From contig NZ_SHNN01000002.1 of NCBI RefSeq assembly GCF_026262625.1, positions 620,001 through 684,000 on the forward strand: a DNA stretch of 64,000 nucleotides, in the 5' to 3' direction. The DNA comes from Candidatus Litorirhabdus singularis (GTDB lineage: Bacteria; Pseudomonadota; Gammaproteobacteria; Pseudomonadales; Halieaceae). The notes under the pieces are model-generated. The model searched no databases and was not told where the DNA came from. It saw only the letters and a program-made list of their open reading frames with translations. Below, piece by piece: positions 47,108-59,769 of this stretch (its first letter is position 1; each line of letters opens with the position of its first letter). Both the position numbers and the translations under genes were made by a program.

Positions 47108-47135
47108 TAATGGGGGCTTGGTGCGCAATTTCAAG
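47108..47135 (-). promoter_or_regulatory. sigma-32 heat-shock promoter of htpG
   Basis: On the minus strand: -35 CTTGAAA (47135-47129), 13-base spacer, -10 CCCCATTA (47115-47108). Both match the RpoH consensus. Start near 47101 leaves a leader of about 30 bases before the htpG ATG. Confidence 0.85.
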
Positions 47136-47178
47136 GTGCGATGCCTAGTAATCGGGCCTCAGGGCCAAAAAACGAGCA

Positions 47179-47203
47179 TAAAAAAGCCGGCCCAGGGCCG
47201 GCT
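47179..47203 (-). terminator. rho-independent terminator of the sdh-suc operon
   Basis: On the minus strand, an 8-bp GC-rich stem AGCCGGCC/GGCCGGCT with loop CTG ends in six T, 21 bases after the sucD stop. It is a strong intrinsic terminator. Confidence 0.92.
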
Positions 47204-47223
47204 AGTGTTGATCCAGCAGTCCG

Positions 47224-48096
47224 TTACCAACCGGTAACTTCAGCCAGTCCAGCGCCAATTTCAGCCAAACTACGTACTGTCTTAACGCCAGCGTCTTCCA
47301 GAGCAGCAAACTTTTCGTCTGCAGTGCCCTTGCCGCCAGAAATGATCGCTCCAGCATGACCCATACGCTTGCCTTTAGGTGCGGTAACACCAGCAATGTA
47401 AGACACAACCGGCTTAGTCACATTCGCTTTGATATAGGCCGCAGCCTCTTCTTCAGCGGTGCCACCGATCTCGCCGATCATTACAATCGCTTCGGTAGCC
47501 GGATCATTCTGGAACATTTCCAGAATATCGATGAAGTTAGAACCGGGAATCGGATCGCCGCCAATACCCACACACGTGGACTGACCGTAACCTGCATCAG
47601 TGGTCTGCTTGACCGCCTCGTAGGTCAGGGTTCCTGAACGAGAGACGATACCGACTTTACCAGGTAGATGAATGCTGCCTGGCATAATGCCGATTTTGCT
47701 CTCTCCAGGAGTAATAACTCCAGGACAGTTAGGCCCTATCAGACGGACACCCAACTCGTCGCATTTAACCTTGGCTTCGAGCATGTCCAGCGTAGGAATA
47801 CCTTCTGTAATACAGACGATCAGGCTAATCCCACCATTGGCCGCCTCCAGAATCGAATCCTTACAAAATGCCGCAGGCACATAGATAACCGAAGCATCAG
47901 CGCCAGTTGCAGCGACAGCTTCTGCCACAGTATTAAAAACGGGCAAACCCAGGTGCTCCTGCCCGCCCTTACCGGGAGTGACGCCACCGACCATCTGAGT
48001 ACCGTACTCAATCGCCTGCTCGGAGTGGAATGTACCCTGCGAACCAGTAAAGCCCTGGCAAATTACCTTGGTGTTCTTATCAATCAAAATACTCAT
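47224..48096 (-). CDS. sucD: succinyl-CoA synthetase subunit alpha
   Basis: A 290-residue subunit with the CoA-binding Rossmann domain ([20 protein letters not shown]) and the phosphohistidine segment [18 protein letters not shown], His being the phosphorylated residue. The ATG overlaps the sucC stop (ATGA). Last gene of the operon; terminator follows. Confidence 0.98.
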   Translation of the reverse strand: MSILIDKNTKVICQGFTGSQGTFHSEQAIEYGTQMVGGVTPGKGGQEHLGLPVFNTVAEAVAATGADASVIYVPAAFCKDSILEAANGGISLIVCITEGIPTLDMLEAKVKCDELGVRLIGPNCPGVITPGESKIGIMPGSIHLPGKVGIVSRSGTLTYEAVKQTTDAGYGQSTCVGIGGDPIPGSNFIDILEMFQNDPATEAIVMIGEIGGTAEEEAAAYIKANVTKPVVSYIAGVTAPKGKRMGHAGAIISGGKGTADEKFAALEDAGVKTVRSLAEIGAGLAEVTGW

Positions 48097-49262
48097 GACT
48101 GGCTCTCCGCCGCTTTCACTGCCTGCTGTGCAGCGTCGGTAAGACTCTCAGCAGTGATAATATTCAACCCACTATCAGCCATTAGTTTACGGCCGAGCTC
48201 CGCATTATTGCCTTCCAGTCGGACCACCACCGGAACCGCAACACCAACCTCTTCCACCGCGCCAATAATACCCTCGGCAATCAGGTCGCAACGCACAATA
48301 CCGCCAAAAATATTTACCAGCACGGCTTTAACGTTGTCGTCGGAAAGAATGATCTTGAACGCCTCGGTAACACGTTCTTTGGTCGCACCGCCGCCAACAT
48401 CGAGAAAGTTAGCAGGGAAGCCACCGTGTAATGCCACAATATCCATGGTGCCCATGGCCAGTCCAGCGCCATTAACCATGCAACCAATGCTGCCATCCAG
48501 CGCTACATAGTTGAGTTCCCATTGCGCGGCATGCGCCTCGCGCTCATCTTCCTGGCTCGGGTCATGCATGTCTCGCAGTCCGCCCTGACGGTACATAGCA
48601 TTACCATCCACGCCCAGCTTGGCGTCCAGACAGTGCAGGTTACCCTCTTCAGTAATTACCAGCGGGTTTACTTCTATCAGTGCCAGATCCTTATCTTGAA
48701 ACAGTTGCGCCAGACCCATGAAGATCTTCACAAACTGCTTGATCTGATCGCCTTTCAAGCCAAGGTTAAAAGCCAGCTCACGGCCCTGATAGGGCTGTGC
48801 GCCCGTCAGAGGATCAATAATAGCGCGCAGGATCTTGTCAGGAGTTTCCTCAGCGACCTTCTCAATTTCAACGCCACCTTCAGTGGAAGCCATAAACACG
48901 ATACGACGACTGGCACGATCTACCACCGCCCCGAGATACAGTTCATCAGCAATATCGGTGCAGGTTTCAACCAGAATCTTGCTCACCGGCTGACCATTTT
49001 CATCAGTCTGATAGGTCACCAAATTCTTACCCAACCAGTGCTCGGCGAAATCGCGTATTTCTTCCTTTGACTTTACCAGCTTGACGCCGCCAGCTTTGCC
49101 GCGACCACCAGCGTGTACCTGAGCTTTAACCACCCACATATCGCCGCCAATTTTGTCCGCTGCGTTTGCAGCGTCCTCTGGGGTGTCTACCGCGTAACCT
49201 TTGGAAACTGGTAAACCGTACTCAGCAAACAGCTGCTTGCCCTGATACTCATGAAGATTCAT
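48093..49262 (-). CDS. sucC: succinyl-CoA synthetase subunit beta
   Basis: A 389-residue ATP-grasp subunit starting [19 protein letters not shown]. The nucleotide motif [18 protein letters not shown] and the C-terminal [15 protein letters not shown] are typical. A 136-base gap separates it from lpdA; I find no terminator in it. Confidence 0.98.
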   Translation of the reverse strand: MNLHEYQGKQLFAEYGLPVSKGYAVDTPEDAANAADKIGGDMWVVKAQVHAGGRGKAGGVKLVKSKEEIRDFAEHWLGKNLVTYQTDENGQPVSKILVETCTDIADELYLGAVVDRASRRIVFMASTEGGVEIEKVAEETPDKILRAIIDPLTGAQPYQGRELAFNLGLKGDQIKQFVKIFMGLAQLFQDKDLALIEVNPLVITEEGNLHCLDAKLGVDGNAMYRQGGLRDMHDPSQEDEREAHAAQWELNYVALDGSIGCMVNGAGLAMGTMDIVALHGGFPANFLDVGGGATKERVTEAFKIILSDDNVKAVLVNIFGGIVRCDLIAEGIIGAVEEVGVAVPVVVRLEGNNAELGRKLMADSGLNIITAESLTDAAQQAVKAAESQS

Positions 49263-49398
49263 GTATTTCTACCGTGTGTTGGAAAACGAAACCGTAAATG
49301 GCGGTTATCAAGCCTTGCAGCTCCCGCCCCCATATTCTTATGGTCGTATGCTGAAAATGCGGCGCTAATTTTCTATGAAAACGGCCGAACGCGCAAAT

Positions 49399-50856
<1,458 letters not shown>

Positions 50857-50912
50857 TTATGCTATGTCGCATGCGCGCCATAGCCAAAGAAAAAAAACGT
50901 CGGGCGACAGAC

Positions 50913-52136
50913 TTAAAGCTGTAACAAAATTCGCGCCGGATCCTCAATAAAATCTTTGATCGAAGCCAGAAATTGCACCGCATCCTTACCATCGACCAAA
51001 CGATGATCATAGGACAAAGCCAGGTACATCATAGGCTGAATGACAACTTCACCATCGACGGCCATAGGCCGGTCCTGAATTTTGTGCATACCCAAAATAC
51101 CGGTCTGAGGCGGATTCAGAATGGGCGTAGACAGCAAGGACCCAAATACGCCGCCATTAGTAATGGTGAAGGTGCCTCCGGTCATATCTTCAATGCTCAG
51201 CTTGCCGTTGCGGGCACGGCCACCAAAGTCGGCAATACGCGCTTCAATATCTGCCATGCTCATAAAATCAGCATCACGCAATACGGGCACCACCAAACCA
51301 TTCTCGGTAGACACGGCGACGCCGACATCCTGGTAACCGTGATAGACGATATCATCACCGTCGATGGATGCATTGACCACCGGAAAGCGCTTCAACGCCT
51401 CGCAGGCAGCTTTCACAAAAAAGCCCATAAAGCCCAGTCGGGTGCCGTTGTGAGCTCCCTGAAACTGCTCTTTGTATTTGCCGCGCAACGCCATGACAGG
51501 CGCCATATTGACCTCATTGAAGGTCGTCAGCATGGCAGTCTCGCGTGACACACTGAGCAGACGCTCGGCAATGCGCTTACGCATACGCGTCATGGGAACC
51601 CGTCGCTCTAGCCTATCACCACCGGGCTCAGCCGCAGCGATAACCGGACTCTGCGCTGGCGCCGCAGGAACCGGCGTTGGTGCAACACGCGCCGCTTCTA
51701 TATGTTTCAATAAATCATCTTTGGTAATGCGGCCATCTCTGCCAGTGCCGACCACCTGTGCCAGGTCGACACCTTCTTCCTCAGCCATCCGACGCGCCGC
51801 AGGCCCGAGCTGCGCCATAGCACCGTCGTCATCAGCCGCTGGTTGCTCAGGAGTGCCTGGAGGTGCAGCCACGGGGGCAGGGCTAGTCTTGGCAACCTTG
51901 CCCTCCTCTAGTCTCCCTATTACCTCGTCACTCAGAATTACTTCGCCGGCAGGTTTGACAATCTCGGTAAGCACGCCGTCAAACGGTGCGACCACCTCCA
52001 TAACAACCTTGTCGGTCTCAATCTCTACCAACAGTTCATCACGCTGCACCGGATCTCCCGCGGCCTTGTGCCAAACTGCTATTTCTCCATCCGCCACTGA
52101 CTCTGGGAATGACGGTGCCTTGATATCTTGTGCCAT
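50913..52136 (-). CDS. sucB: dihydrolipoyllysine succinyltransferase (E2o)
   Basis: A 407-residue E2 with one lipoyl domain ([11 protein letters not shown], lipoyl-Lys43), a Pro/Ala-rich linker, a peripheral-subunit-binding domain ([19 protein letters not shown]) and the catalytic domain with [12 protein letters not shown] (active His/Asp). It lies eight bases after the sucA stop. Confidence 0.98.
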   Translation of the reverse strand: MAQDIKAPSFPESVADGEIAVWHKAAGDPVQRDELLVEIETDKVVMEVVAPFDGVLTEIVKPAGEVILSDEVIGRLEEGKVAKTSPAPVAAPPGTPEQPAADDDGAMAQLGPAARRMAEEEGVDLAQVVGTGRDGRITKDDLLKHIEAARVAPTPVPAAPAQSPVIAAAEPGGDRLERRVPMTRMRKRIAERLLSVSRETAMLTTFNEVNMAPVMALRGKYKEQFQGAHNGTRLGFMGFFVKAACEALKRFPVVNASIDGDDIVYHGYQDVGVAVSTENGLVVPVLRDADFMSMADIEARIADFGGRARNGKLSIEDMTGGTFTITNGGVFGSLLSTPILNPPQTGILGMHKIQDRPMAVDGEVVIQPMMYLALSYDHRLVDGKDAVQFLASIKDFIEDPARILLQL

Positions 52137-52144
52137 GTTTTTAC

Positions 52145-54982
52145 CTAGTCCGCCGCTAAAGCTGCGTTAATGAGACGTTCCTGTTGTTCAAGGTGAAGGG
52201 CCATATAGCCTGCCGCGGGTGCGGCGGCTGCATCACGTCCCACATAGTGGAGATACACCTCGGGTTTATGTCTGAATAAAACGCGCCGCATGTGGTGCTG
52301 ACTGGAATACCAGGCGCCCTGATTCATAGGCTCTTCCTGGCACCAGATCGCGTCTTTAAGATTGGGATACTGTTGCAGTATGCGAAACAGATCAGGCTCA
52401 GGGAACGGGTATAGCTGTTCCATCCTGACCAGCGCAATATCGTCGATGCCGCGATCTCTGCGAGCGTCGCGAAGGTCGTAGTATACCTTGCCTGAACACA
52501 GGACCACGCGCCGCACTTTGTCGCTATCCAGGTCATCTGTTTCCGGCAACACATTCTGAAAGCAACCGCTCGCCAGGTCTTCAATGGTCGATACTGCCTG
52601 CTTATGCCGTAAAAGGCTCTTTGGCGACATCACAATCAGCGGAGTTCGCAGCGGTCTGATCGCCTGCCGTCGCAGCATATGATAAACCTGTGCGGGAGTT
52701 GTAGGCACACATACCTGAATATTGTGCTCAGCACAGAGCTGTAAAAACCGCTCCAGTCGCGCCGAAGAATGCTCAGGGCCCTGACCCTCATAGCCGTGGG
52801 GCAACAACAGCGTCAGACCGCAGACGCGATTCCACTTGTGCTCACCGCTGGTAATAAATTGATCAATGACGACCTGAGCGCCATTGGCAAAGTCACCAAA
52901 TTGAGCCTCCCAGATCACCAGGCCTTTGGGCGCAGTGGTTGCATAGCCGTATTCAAATGCCAACACCGCTTCCTCAGACAGCAGCGAATCATATATCTCA
53001 AATACCGGCTGTTCCTTGCTGATCTTTTGCAAGGGAATGTAGATGCTGCCATCTTTTTGATTGTGCAGAACCGCATGGCGGTGAGAAAAGGTACCGCGAC
53101 CCACATCCTGTCCGGTCAGCCGAATGGGATAGTCCTCTTGCAACAAGGTGGCATAGGCCATCGTTTCCGCAAAGCCCCAGTTAATCTCCATAGACCCCGC
53201 TGCCATCTTGCGGCGGTCTGTCAGAATTCTATTCACCTGACGCTGCAGCGGCACACCCTCGGGTGACTGGTTAATCTGTGCACCTAGTTCTTGCAGGCGT
53301 TTGATAGGAATAGACGTGTCGCATTCAATATCCCAGTTATGACCCAAATAGGGTTCCCAGTCTACGAACATAGAGCTATTGGGCTCATGTACCAGACTTT
53401 TCACCATCGGCTGATCACGATCCAGAGAGGCACGCAGCTCTTCGACCAGATATTCGTCTTCTTCTGCGGTGATCACCCCGCTGGCAATGAGTCGCTGTGC
53501 ATACAGATCGCGCGTGGTTGGATGGTGCTTGATCTTCTCGTACATCAGCGGCTGGGTGGTCGACGGTTCGTCCGCCTCGTTGTGGCCACGACGTCGGTAG
53601 CAAACCAGATCCAGCACCACATCTTTGGTAAATTCATTGCGGTAGTCGACCGCCAGTTGCGTCACAAATAACACCGCTTCCGGATCATCCGCATTGACGT
53701 GAAAAATAGGCGCCTGCACCATTTTGGCAATGTCAGTACAGTATTCAGTAGAACGTGCATCAGCGCGGCGACTGGTGGTAAAGCCGATCTGGTTGTTCAA
53801 CACCACATGGATGGTGCCACCGGTGCGGTAGCCACGGGTCTGCGACATCTGGAAGGTTTCCATGACCACACCCTGTCCGGCGAAAGCGGCATCGCCATGC
53901 AACACGATGGGGACCACGGTGTTGCCCTGGGGGTCTAGACGCCGGTCCTGTCTGGCACGCACGGAGCCCTCAACCACAGGGCTTACAATTTCCAGATGCG
54001 AGGGATTGAAAGCCAATGCCAGGTGACACTCACCACCTTCGGTCATAACATTCGAAGAGAAACCCTGATGATATTTGACGTCACCGGAGCTGGTGTAAGT
54101 AACTTTGCCCTCAAACTCATCAAACAACTCTGAGGGCTTTTTACCAAACACGTTGACCAGGACATTGAGCCGTCCGCGGTGGGCCATACCAATAACAATT
54201 TCTTTGGCACCATAACCGCCAGAGCGCTGCACCATCTCCGACAGCATCGGAATCAGTGACTCTCCGCCTTCAAGACCGAAACGCTTGGTACCCGGGTATT
54301 TGGAACCCAGCGACTTTTCTAGTCCCTCCGCCTTGATTAGACGGCGCAGTAATTTTCGGCGTACTTCATCACCGTAGTCAGGCGCGCAACGGACGCTTTC
54401 CATGCGCTGCATGATCCAGTGCCGCTCCTCAGTCGCTACAATGTGCATGAACTCTGCGCCTACCGTATTGCAATAGGTGCGTTCCATGGCATCGACAATT
54501 TCACCCAAGGTAGCGTCAGCCTTACCAATATGCAGACTGCCGGTTTGGAACACAGTATCAAAATCGGCTGTGCTCAATTCGTGAAAAGCCAGCTCCAGGT
54601 CAGGAATATGTTGGCGTTCAGCGAGCCCGAGAGGATCCAGTTTGGCCTTCTGATGACCGCGCTGACGGTAAGTAGAGATCAGTTGCACCACTCGCACCTG
54701 CTTGCGCTCATACTCGGTGGCTTTACTGTCTTGCTGCACCGTAGCTTCAGTGCGCACCCGCATCTTGCCAATTTGGGCAAAGCGGTCACGGACCGTAGAG
54801 TGGGGTACGTCCTGCAAGGCGTTGCCGTTTACACGGGGCAAGCTGTCGAAGTACCCCCGCCACTCTTCAGGTACCGCGTTAGGATCCTTAAGGTAGGTTT
54901 CATAGAGGTCTTCTACGTAGGTGGCATTGCCACCCGATATATGGGAGCTCTTCCAAAGGAGCTCCATGCTGCCTTCTTGCAT
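52145..54982 (-). CDS. sucA: 2-oxoglutarate dehydrogenase E1
   Basis: A 945-residue thiamine-diphosphate decarboxylase. The start [20 protein letters not shown]-like region matches the Pseudomonas N terminus and has AGGAAA just upstream of ATG 54982; a later ATG at 54967 is possible. The thiamine region [19 protein letters not shown] and the [16 protein letters not shown] block are clear, as is [12 protein letters not shown] in the C-terminal part. With SucB and LpdA it forms the TCA-cycle complex. Confidence 0.97.
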   Translation of the reverse strand: MQEGSMELLWKSSHISGGNATYVEDLYETYLKDPNAVPEEWRGYFDSLPRVNGNALQDVPHSTVRDRFAQIGKMRVRTEATVQQDSKATEYERKQVRVVQLISTYRQRGHQKAKLDPLGLAERQHIPDLELAFHELSTADFDTVFQTGSLHIGKADATLGEIVDAMERTYCNTVGAEFMHIVATEERHWIMQRMESVRCAPDYGDEVRRKLLRRLIKAEGLEKSLGSKYPGTKRFGLEGGESLIPMLSEMVQRSGGYGAKEIVIGMAHRGRLNVLVNVFGKKPSELFDEFEGKVTYTSSGDVKYHQGFSSNVMTEGGECHLALAFNPSHLEIVSPVVEGSVRARQDRRLDPQGNTVVPIVLHGDAAFAGQGVVMETFQMSQTRGYRTGGTIHVVLNNQIGFTTSRRADARSTEYCTDIAKMVQAPIFHVNADDPEAVLFVTQLAVDYRNEFTKDVVLDLVCYRRRGHNEADEPSTTQPLMYEKIKHHPTTRDLYAQRLIASGVITAEEDEYLVEELRASLDRDQPMVKSLVHEPNSSMFVDWEPYLGHNWDIECDTSIPIKRLQELGAQINQSPEGVPLQRQVNRILTDRRKMAAGSMEINWGFAETMAYATLLQEDYPIRLTGQDVGRGTFSHRHAVLHNQKDGSIYIPLQKISKEQPVFEIYDSLLSEEAVLAFEYGYATTAPKGLVIWEAQFGDFANGAQVVIDQFITSGEHKWNRVCGLTLLLPHGYEGQGPEHSSARLERFLQLCAEHNIQVCVPTTPAQVYHMLRRQAIRPLRTPLIVMSPKSLLRHKQAVSTIEDLASGCFQNVLPETDDLDSDKVRRVVLCSGKVYYDLRDARRDRGIDDIALVRMEQLYPFPEPDLFRILQQYPNLKDAIWCQEEPMNQGAWYSSQHHMRRVLFRHKPEVYLHYVGRDAAAAPAAGYMALHLEQQERLINAALAAD

Positions 54983-55042
54983 CACTTTCCTGTCAGCCGC
55001 TGGGGCTCTTAACTACAAACACGTGCCCAAGTTTGGCACAAA

Positions 55043-55747
55043 TCAGGTGGCGCGTTGCAATAACATGTTACGAATATGGCCAATAGCACGCGTCGGATTC
55101 AAACCCTTGGGGCAGACTGCAACACAATTTTGAATACCATGACAGCGAAATACGCTGAAAGGGTCGTCCAGATTGGCCAGTCTGTCTTCAGTCGCCGTAT
55201 CCCGGCTATCCGCCAGGAATCGATAGGCCTGAAGCAAGCCTGCGGGGCCGATAAATCGATCCGGGTTCCACCAGAACGAGGGGCAACTGGTCGAACAGCA
55301 GGCGCACAAGATGCACTCATACAGGCCATCCAGCTTTTCACGTTCCGCTGGCGTCTGCAGACGTTCAATCGCCGGTGCCGGGGTATCGTTCTGCAAGTAG
55401 GGCTGAATTTTTTCATACTGGGCGTAGAACAGGGTCATATCAACCACCAGATCTCGCACCACCGGCAGGCCGGGTAATGGACGCACAATCAGCTTGTTGT
55501 TCTTTACTGTCGTTGACAGTGGCGAAATACAAGCAAGGCCATTCTTACCATTCATATTGACTCCATCAGAGCCGCATACGCCTTCGCGACAGGAGCGCCG
55601 GTAAGCCACTGAAGAATCCTGGGCCTTGATCAGCTCCAGTACGTCGAGCACCATCAGGTCCTTGCCGCCGGTATCGACTTCAAGGTCCTGCATATAAGGT
55701 TCGCTATCGGTATCCGGGTTATAGCGATAAATACTGACTTGTAGCAT
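55043..55747 (-). CDS. sdhB: succinate dehydrogenase iron-sulfur subunit
   Basis: A 234-residue subunit with three Fe-S clusters: 2Fe-2S (CREGVCGSDGVNMNGKNGLAC is split as C-REGVCGSD and C after NGLA), 4Fe-4S (CILCACCSTSC) and 3Fe-4S (CHGIQNCVAVCPKGLNP). Links the SdhA flavin to the quinone site. It starts 14 bases after sdhA. Confidence 0.97.
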   Translation of the reverse strand: MLQVSIYRYNPDTDSEPYMQDLEVDTGGKDLMVLDVLELIKAQDSSVAYRRSCREGVCGSDGVNMNGKNGLACISPLSTTVKNNKLIVRPLPGLPVVRDLVVDMTLFYAQYEKIQPYLQNDTPAPAIERLQTPAEREKLDGLYECILCACCSTSCPSFWWNPDRFIGPAGLLQAYRFLADSRDTATEDRLANLDDPFSVFRCHGIQNCVAVCPKGLNPTRAIGHIRNMLLQRAT

Positions 55748-55761
55748 GTTGCTTTATCCCC

Positions 55762-57534
55762 TTAATAGGTCCTGATTTTAGGTTGAAACGTGTCAACTGT
55801 CTTGGGCTCAAAGTTGACGCCGCGCTTGCTGACTTGCTTATTGACTGGATCATAGACGGAGTGGCAGAGCCAGTTTTCGTCATCGCGTTCCTGAAAATCA
55901 TCACGCGCATGAGCACCACGACTCTCGTCACGGGCTTCTGCGGGTATCGCGGTAGATTCAGCAACTTCCAGCAAGTTTTGCAATTCCAGTAATTCAATAC
56001 GAGCAGTATTAAAGGCCTGGCTCTTGTCTTTCAGGTGCGCACCTTCAATACGCGGCCGCAGATCTTCAAGCTTGGCAATGCCATCGCGCATAAACTCACC
56101 TTTGCGGAACACACCGAAGTGATTCTGCATAATACCCTGTAGCTCTTTACGCAGGTCGGCAACATTCTCCCCTGAAGAGGATTCGTTGACGCCATTCAGG
56201 CGTTCCATCGCATGATCAACATCAGACTGCGAAGAATCCCGCAGTTCGATACCTGTGCGCAGCGCACTTTCGATATGCAGCCCTGAAGCACGACCAAACA
56301 CCACCAGATCGAGCAGAGAATTACCGCCTAACCGGTTGGCGCCGTGCACAGATACACAAGCGGCTTCGCCACAGGCGTAAAGGCCTGGAATAACATGATC
56401 ATTGCCCTGTGCATCCAAGGTCAGTGCCTGACCATGAACGTTGGTGGGGATACCACCCATCATATAGTGGCAGGTTGGCACAACCGGGATCGGCTCTTTC
56501 ACCGGATCAGCATGTGCAAAGGTACGCGACAGCTCGCAAATACCCGGCAGACGACTCTCGAGCACTTCCTCACCCAGGTGGTCCAGCTTCAGGAATACAT
56601 GGTCACCGTCAGGGCCACATCCGCGACCCTCGAGAATTTCCAGCACCATGGAACGTGCCACGACATCACGGCCAGCCAGATCCTTGGCGTTGGGCGCATA
56701 GCGCTCCATAAAACGCTCACCATCCTTGTTGATCAGATAACCGCCCTCACCTCGACAACCCTCAGTAACGAGCGTGCCAGCACCATGAATACCAGTGGGG
56801 TGAAACTGCCACATTTCCATGTCCTGCACGGGAAAACCCGCCCGCAAGGCCATGCCGATACCGTCTCCGGTATTGATATGAGCATTTGTCGTGGACGCGT
56901 AGATACGTCCGGCGCCGCCGGTGGCAAATACAGTCGCCTTGGATTTAACGTAGACGGTTTCGCCGGTTTCCATGCAAATGGCGATAACCCCGGTCACAGC
57001 ACCGTCCTGATTCTTGACCAGGTCTACTGCAAACCACTCGTTAAAGAAGGTGGTCTCATTTTTGACGTTGTTCTGATACAGGGTATGTAGCAGCGCATGG
57101 CCAGTACGATCCGCTGCCGCACAGGTACGTGCAGCCTGACCGCCTTCGCCAAAGTTTTTAGATTGACCACCAAAGGGCCGCTGGTAGATGCGCCCCTCCT
57201 CGGTACGTGAAAAAGGCAAGCCCATATGCTCGAGTTCAAAAATCGCCTCGGGACCTACCGAGCACATATACTCAATGGCATCCTGATCACCGATATAATC
57301 TGACCCCTTAACGGTGTCATACATATGCCAGCGCCAATCGTCATCGGGATCATCGGAGGCAATGGCACATGTGATGCCACCCTGAGCCGATACCGTGTGC
57401 GAGCGGGTCGGGAATACCTTGGTTATAACAGCGGTTTTATAGCCCGACTGCGAAAGCTGCAGGGCAGCACGCATACCAGCACCACCGCCGCCTACGATAA
57501 CCCCATCAAATGATATTGTACGAATTCCAGCCAT
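55762..57534 (-). CDS. sdhA: succinate dehydrogenase flavoprotein subunit
   Basis: A 590-residue subunit with covalent FAD. The start [20 protein letters not shown] at ATG 57534 is chosen; the frame extends further into sdhD without homology. FAD-His is in [10 protein letters not shown], and the active-site Arg and His lie in the [19 protein letters not shown] and PTCHYMMGG blocks. It is two bases after sdhD. Confidence 0.98.
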   Translation of the reverse strand: MAGIRTISFDGVIVGGGGAGMRAALQLSQSGYKTAVITKVFPTRSHTVSAQGGITCAIASDDPDDDWRWHMYDTVKGSDYIGDQDAIEYMCSVGPEAIFELEHMGLPFSRTEEGRIYQRPFGGQSKNFGEGGQAARTCAAADRTGHALLHTLYQNNVKNETTFFNEWFAVDLVKNQDGAVTGVIAICMETGETVYVKSKATVFATGGAGRIYASTTNAHINTGDGIGMALRAGFPVQDMEMWQFHPTGIHGAGTLVTEGCRGEGGYLINKDGERFMERYAPNAKDLAGRDVVARSMVLEILEGRGCGPDGDHVFLKLDHLGEEVLESRLPGICELSRTFAHADPVKEPIPVVPTCHYMMGGIPTNVHGQALTLDAQGNDHVIPGLYACGEAACVSVHGANRLGGNSLLDLVVFGRASGLHIESALRTGIELRDSSQSDVDHAMERLNGVNESSSGENVADLRKELQGIMQNHFGVFRKGEFMRDGIAKLEDLRPRIEGAHLKDKSQAFNTARIELLELQNLLEVAESTAIPAEARDESRGAHARDDFQERDDENWLCHSVYDPVNKQVSKRGVNFEPKTVDTFQPKIRTY

Positions 57535-57536
57535 GC

Positions 57537-57905
57537 TTAGCTTCCCCAGATAATAGAAATGCCCCACACCACATAGGTGAAGAGGGCAACGGCACAAACG
57601 CAGGTCAATACGCCACGCAACAAATTGGCTTTGGCGCCCATCATGCGGGGCGTCACGTAATCTGTCAGCGTACACCACAGACCAATCCAGGCATGAGCGG
57701 CCAGAGACAGTAGTGCTGCCACACTGAACACACGCACCCACGTCGGCTCAAAGGTCGTGCGCCATTCCTGATAGCTCATATCAGGATTAGCGACCACAAC
57801 CGCGCCGATAAAAATAAAATAGGCCAACAAAACCACACCGCTCACGCGCTGTACTAGCCAGTCATACAGACCCGAACGGCCAAAGTTAGTAACGGCAGTT
57901 ACCAT
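57537..57905 (-). CDS. sdhD: succinate dehydrogenase membrane anchor subunit
   Basis: A 122-residue three-helix anchor. ATG 57905 has GGGGA seven bases upstream and gives [17 protein letters not shown], the Pseudomonas-type start; an in-frame ATG lies six bases further up. The heme-ligand region [15 protein letters not shown] is present. It overlaps sdhC by seven bases. Confidence 0.94.
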   Translation of the reverse strand: MVTAVTNFGRSGLYDWLVQRVSGVVLLAYFIFIGAVVVANPDMSYQEWRTTFEPTWVRVFSVAALLSLAAHAWIGLWCTLTDYVTPRMMGAKANLLRGVLTCVCAVALFTYVVWGISIIWGS

Positions 57906-58273
57906 ATCCATATCCCCGCAACAACAATCAGGATTGCGGCTACAGCCACAACAATTTTGGCGCCCAAAATGCCGCCCTCGAGAGTTTCTCCAACACCCGC
58001 ATCACCGAACAAATGCTTAATACCGGAGGCCGCATGGTAAATGAGCGCGGCCACAATCACCCAGATCACCAGCTTATACAAAGGCGAGGCCAGCTCCAGC
58101 TTTAACGCGTTAAAGCTCTCCTCACTGGCCAGACTGGCGTCCAGAGCATAGATAAGCACGGCCATGGCCACAAATAGAAATACGCCGGAAGCGCGTGTCA
58201 GGATTGACACCAAAGCTGGCAGAGGCAGCTTGATGGTTGTCATGTCCAGATTTACAGGTCGATTATCATTCAC
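57899..58273 (-). CDS. sdhC: succinate dehydrogenase cytochrome b556 subunit
   Basis: A 124-residue three-helix anchor with the heme-His motif YHAASGIKHLFGD. The GTG at 58273 gives VNDNRPVNLDMTTIKLPLPA, the family start, although the ribosome site before it is weak. First gene of sdhCDAB-sucAB-lpdA-sucCD. Confidence 0.94.
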   Translation of the reverse strand: MNDNRPVNLDMTTIKLPLPALVSILTRASGVFLFVAMAVLIYALDASLASEESFNALKLELASPLYKLVIWVIVAALIYHAASGIKHLFGDAGVGETLEGGILGAKIVVAVAAILIVVAGIWIW

Positions 58274-58380
58274 AGTAATAACACCACTTTGCCCCAGACA
58301 GTGCGGGCTGTTTATCCTAAAGAAAGGTGAGCAATCTGAAACCGCGCTAGAGCCCATTCAGGCTGGGCGCGACCGGCGGA

Positions 58381-58409
58381 ATTATAGTGATAACGTCTGC
58401 CAAATACAA
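58381..58409 (-). promoter_or_regulatory. sdh operon promoter
   Basis: -35 TTGTAT (58409-58404), 17-base spacer, perfect -10 TATAAT (58386-58381). It adjoins the gltA promoter back to back, leaving a leader of about 100 bases before sdhC. Confidence 0.72.
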
Positions 58410-58437
58410 TTGACAAAATCAGCCGAAACTCTATAGT
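58410..58437 (+). promoter_or_regulatory. gltA promoter
   Basis: Perfect -35 TTGACA (58410-58415), 16-base spacer, -10 TATAGT (58432-58437). Start near 58444, 27 bases before the gltA ATG. Its -35 directly abuts that of the sdh promoter. Confidence 0.78.
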
Positions 58438-58470
58438 TGACCCCCCCACAGACTCAGATCAGGACCCTTC

Positions 58471-59769
58471 ATGAGCGACAAGACCGCCACCCTATCTATA
58501 GCCGACCCTAATGGCGCCATCGAGACCATCGAACTACCCGTTTACAGCGGTACTATAGGCCCAGACGTTGTTGATGTCGGAGCACTGACTGCACAGGGTA
58601 TGTTTACTTATGACCCCGGCTTTGTCTCAACCGCAGCCTGTGAATCGCAAATTACCTATATAGATGGAGCGCAAGGCATTCTGCTGCACCGCGGCTACCC
58701 TATCGAGCAACTGGCAGAGCACTCCGATTACCTGGAGACCTGCTACCTGCTGCTCTACGGCGAACTGCCCACTGCCGAGCAAAAGGCGGAGTTTGAGAAC
58801 ACCGTGCGCTACCACACTATGGTCCACGACCAGCTGACATCGTTCTTCCACGGCTTTCGCCGCGACGCCCACCCCATGGCCATCTTGTGTGGTGTGGTAG
58901 GCGCTTTGTCCGCCTTTTACCACGATTCTCTGGACATCAGTGACGAACAGCACCGCGAGATTGCCGCTTTCCGACTCATCGCCAAGATGCCAACGCTGGC
59001 CGCTATGAGCTACAAATTTTCCGTGGGACAGCCGTTTATGTACCCGGATAATAGCCTGGGTTATGCAGAAAACTTTCTGCACATGATGTTTGGCACTCCC
59101 TGCGAGGAATCCAACGTCAATCCTGTTTTGGCCAGAGCCATGGACAGAATCTTCCTGCTCCACGCTGACCACGAGCAGAATGCCTCTACCTCTACCGTGC
59201 GTTTAACCGGTTCTTCGGGCGCTAATCCGTTTGCCTGTATCGCCGCCGGTATTGCCGCACTGTGGGGTCCTTCCCACGGTGGCGCCAACGAAGCAGTGCT
59301 CAATATGCTTGAGGAAATTGGCGATGTGAGCCGTATCGACGAGTTTGTTGCCCGCGCCAAGGACAAAGAAGATCCGTTCCGACTGATGGGCTTTGGCCAC
59401 CGTGTTTACAAGAACTTTGATCCTCGCGCCAAGGTTATGAAAGAAGCCGCTGACGAAGTGCTGGCTGAACTCGGCATCGAGAATGACCCGCTGCTGGAAA
59501 TTGCCAAGCGTCTGGAACAAATAGCTCTGGAAGACGACTATTTTATCAGCAAGAAACTTTACCCCAATGTCGATTTCTACTCCGGTATTATTCTGAAGGC
59601 GATTGGCATTCCCACCAGTATGTTTACCGTGATTTTCGCGGTTGGCCGTACGGTTGGATGGATCGCTCACTGGCATGAGATGATTAGCGGTAGCTACCGT
59701 ATTGGGCGTCCGCGTCAGCTCTATACTGGCCACGAACAGCGCGATTACAGCCCGTTAGAAGATCGGTAA
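58471..59769 (+). CDS. gltA: citrate synthase
   Basis: A 432-residue type II (hexameric) citrate synthase that condenses acetyl-CoA and oxaloacetate. The active-site histidines lie in [12 protein letters not shown] and [16 protein letters not shown], and the catalytic Asp in the PNVDFYSG block. Length and N-terminal domain are of the Gram-negative NADH-regulated type. It is divergent from sdhC and coupled to the next gene through TAATG. Confidence 0.98.
   Translation: MSDKTATLSIADPNGAIETIELPVYSGTIGPDVVDVGALTAQGMFTYDPGFVSTAACESQITYIDGAQGILLHRGYPIEQLAEHSDYLETCYLLLYGELPTAEQKAEFENTVRYHTMVHDQLTSFFHGFRRDAHPMAILCGVVGALSAFYHDSLDISDEQHREIAAFRLIAKMPTLAAMSYKFSVGQPFMYPDNSLGYAENFLHMMFGTPCEESNVNPVLARAMDRIFLLHADHEQNASTSTVRLTGSSGANPFACIAAGIAALWGPSHGGANEAVLNMLEEIGDVSRIDEFVARAKDKEDPFRLMGFGHRVYKNFDPRAKVMKEAADEVLAELGIENDPLLEIAKRLEQIALEDDYFISKKLYPNVDFYSGIILKAIGIPTSMFTVIFAVGRTVGWIAHWHEMISGSYRIGRPRQLYTGHEQRDYSPLEDR

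Noticed and set aside
47668-48510. 280-codon open frame on the plus strand
   Set aside because: Antisense across sucD and sucC; composition is Ser/Thr/Pro-rich as expected for a shadow.
56344-57090. 248-codon open frame on the plus strand
   Set aside because: Antisense to sdhA with no recognisable sequence.
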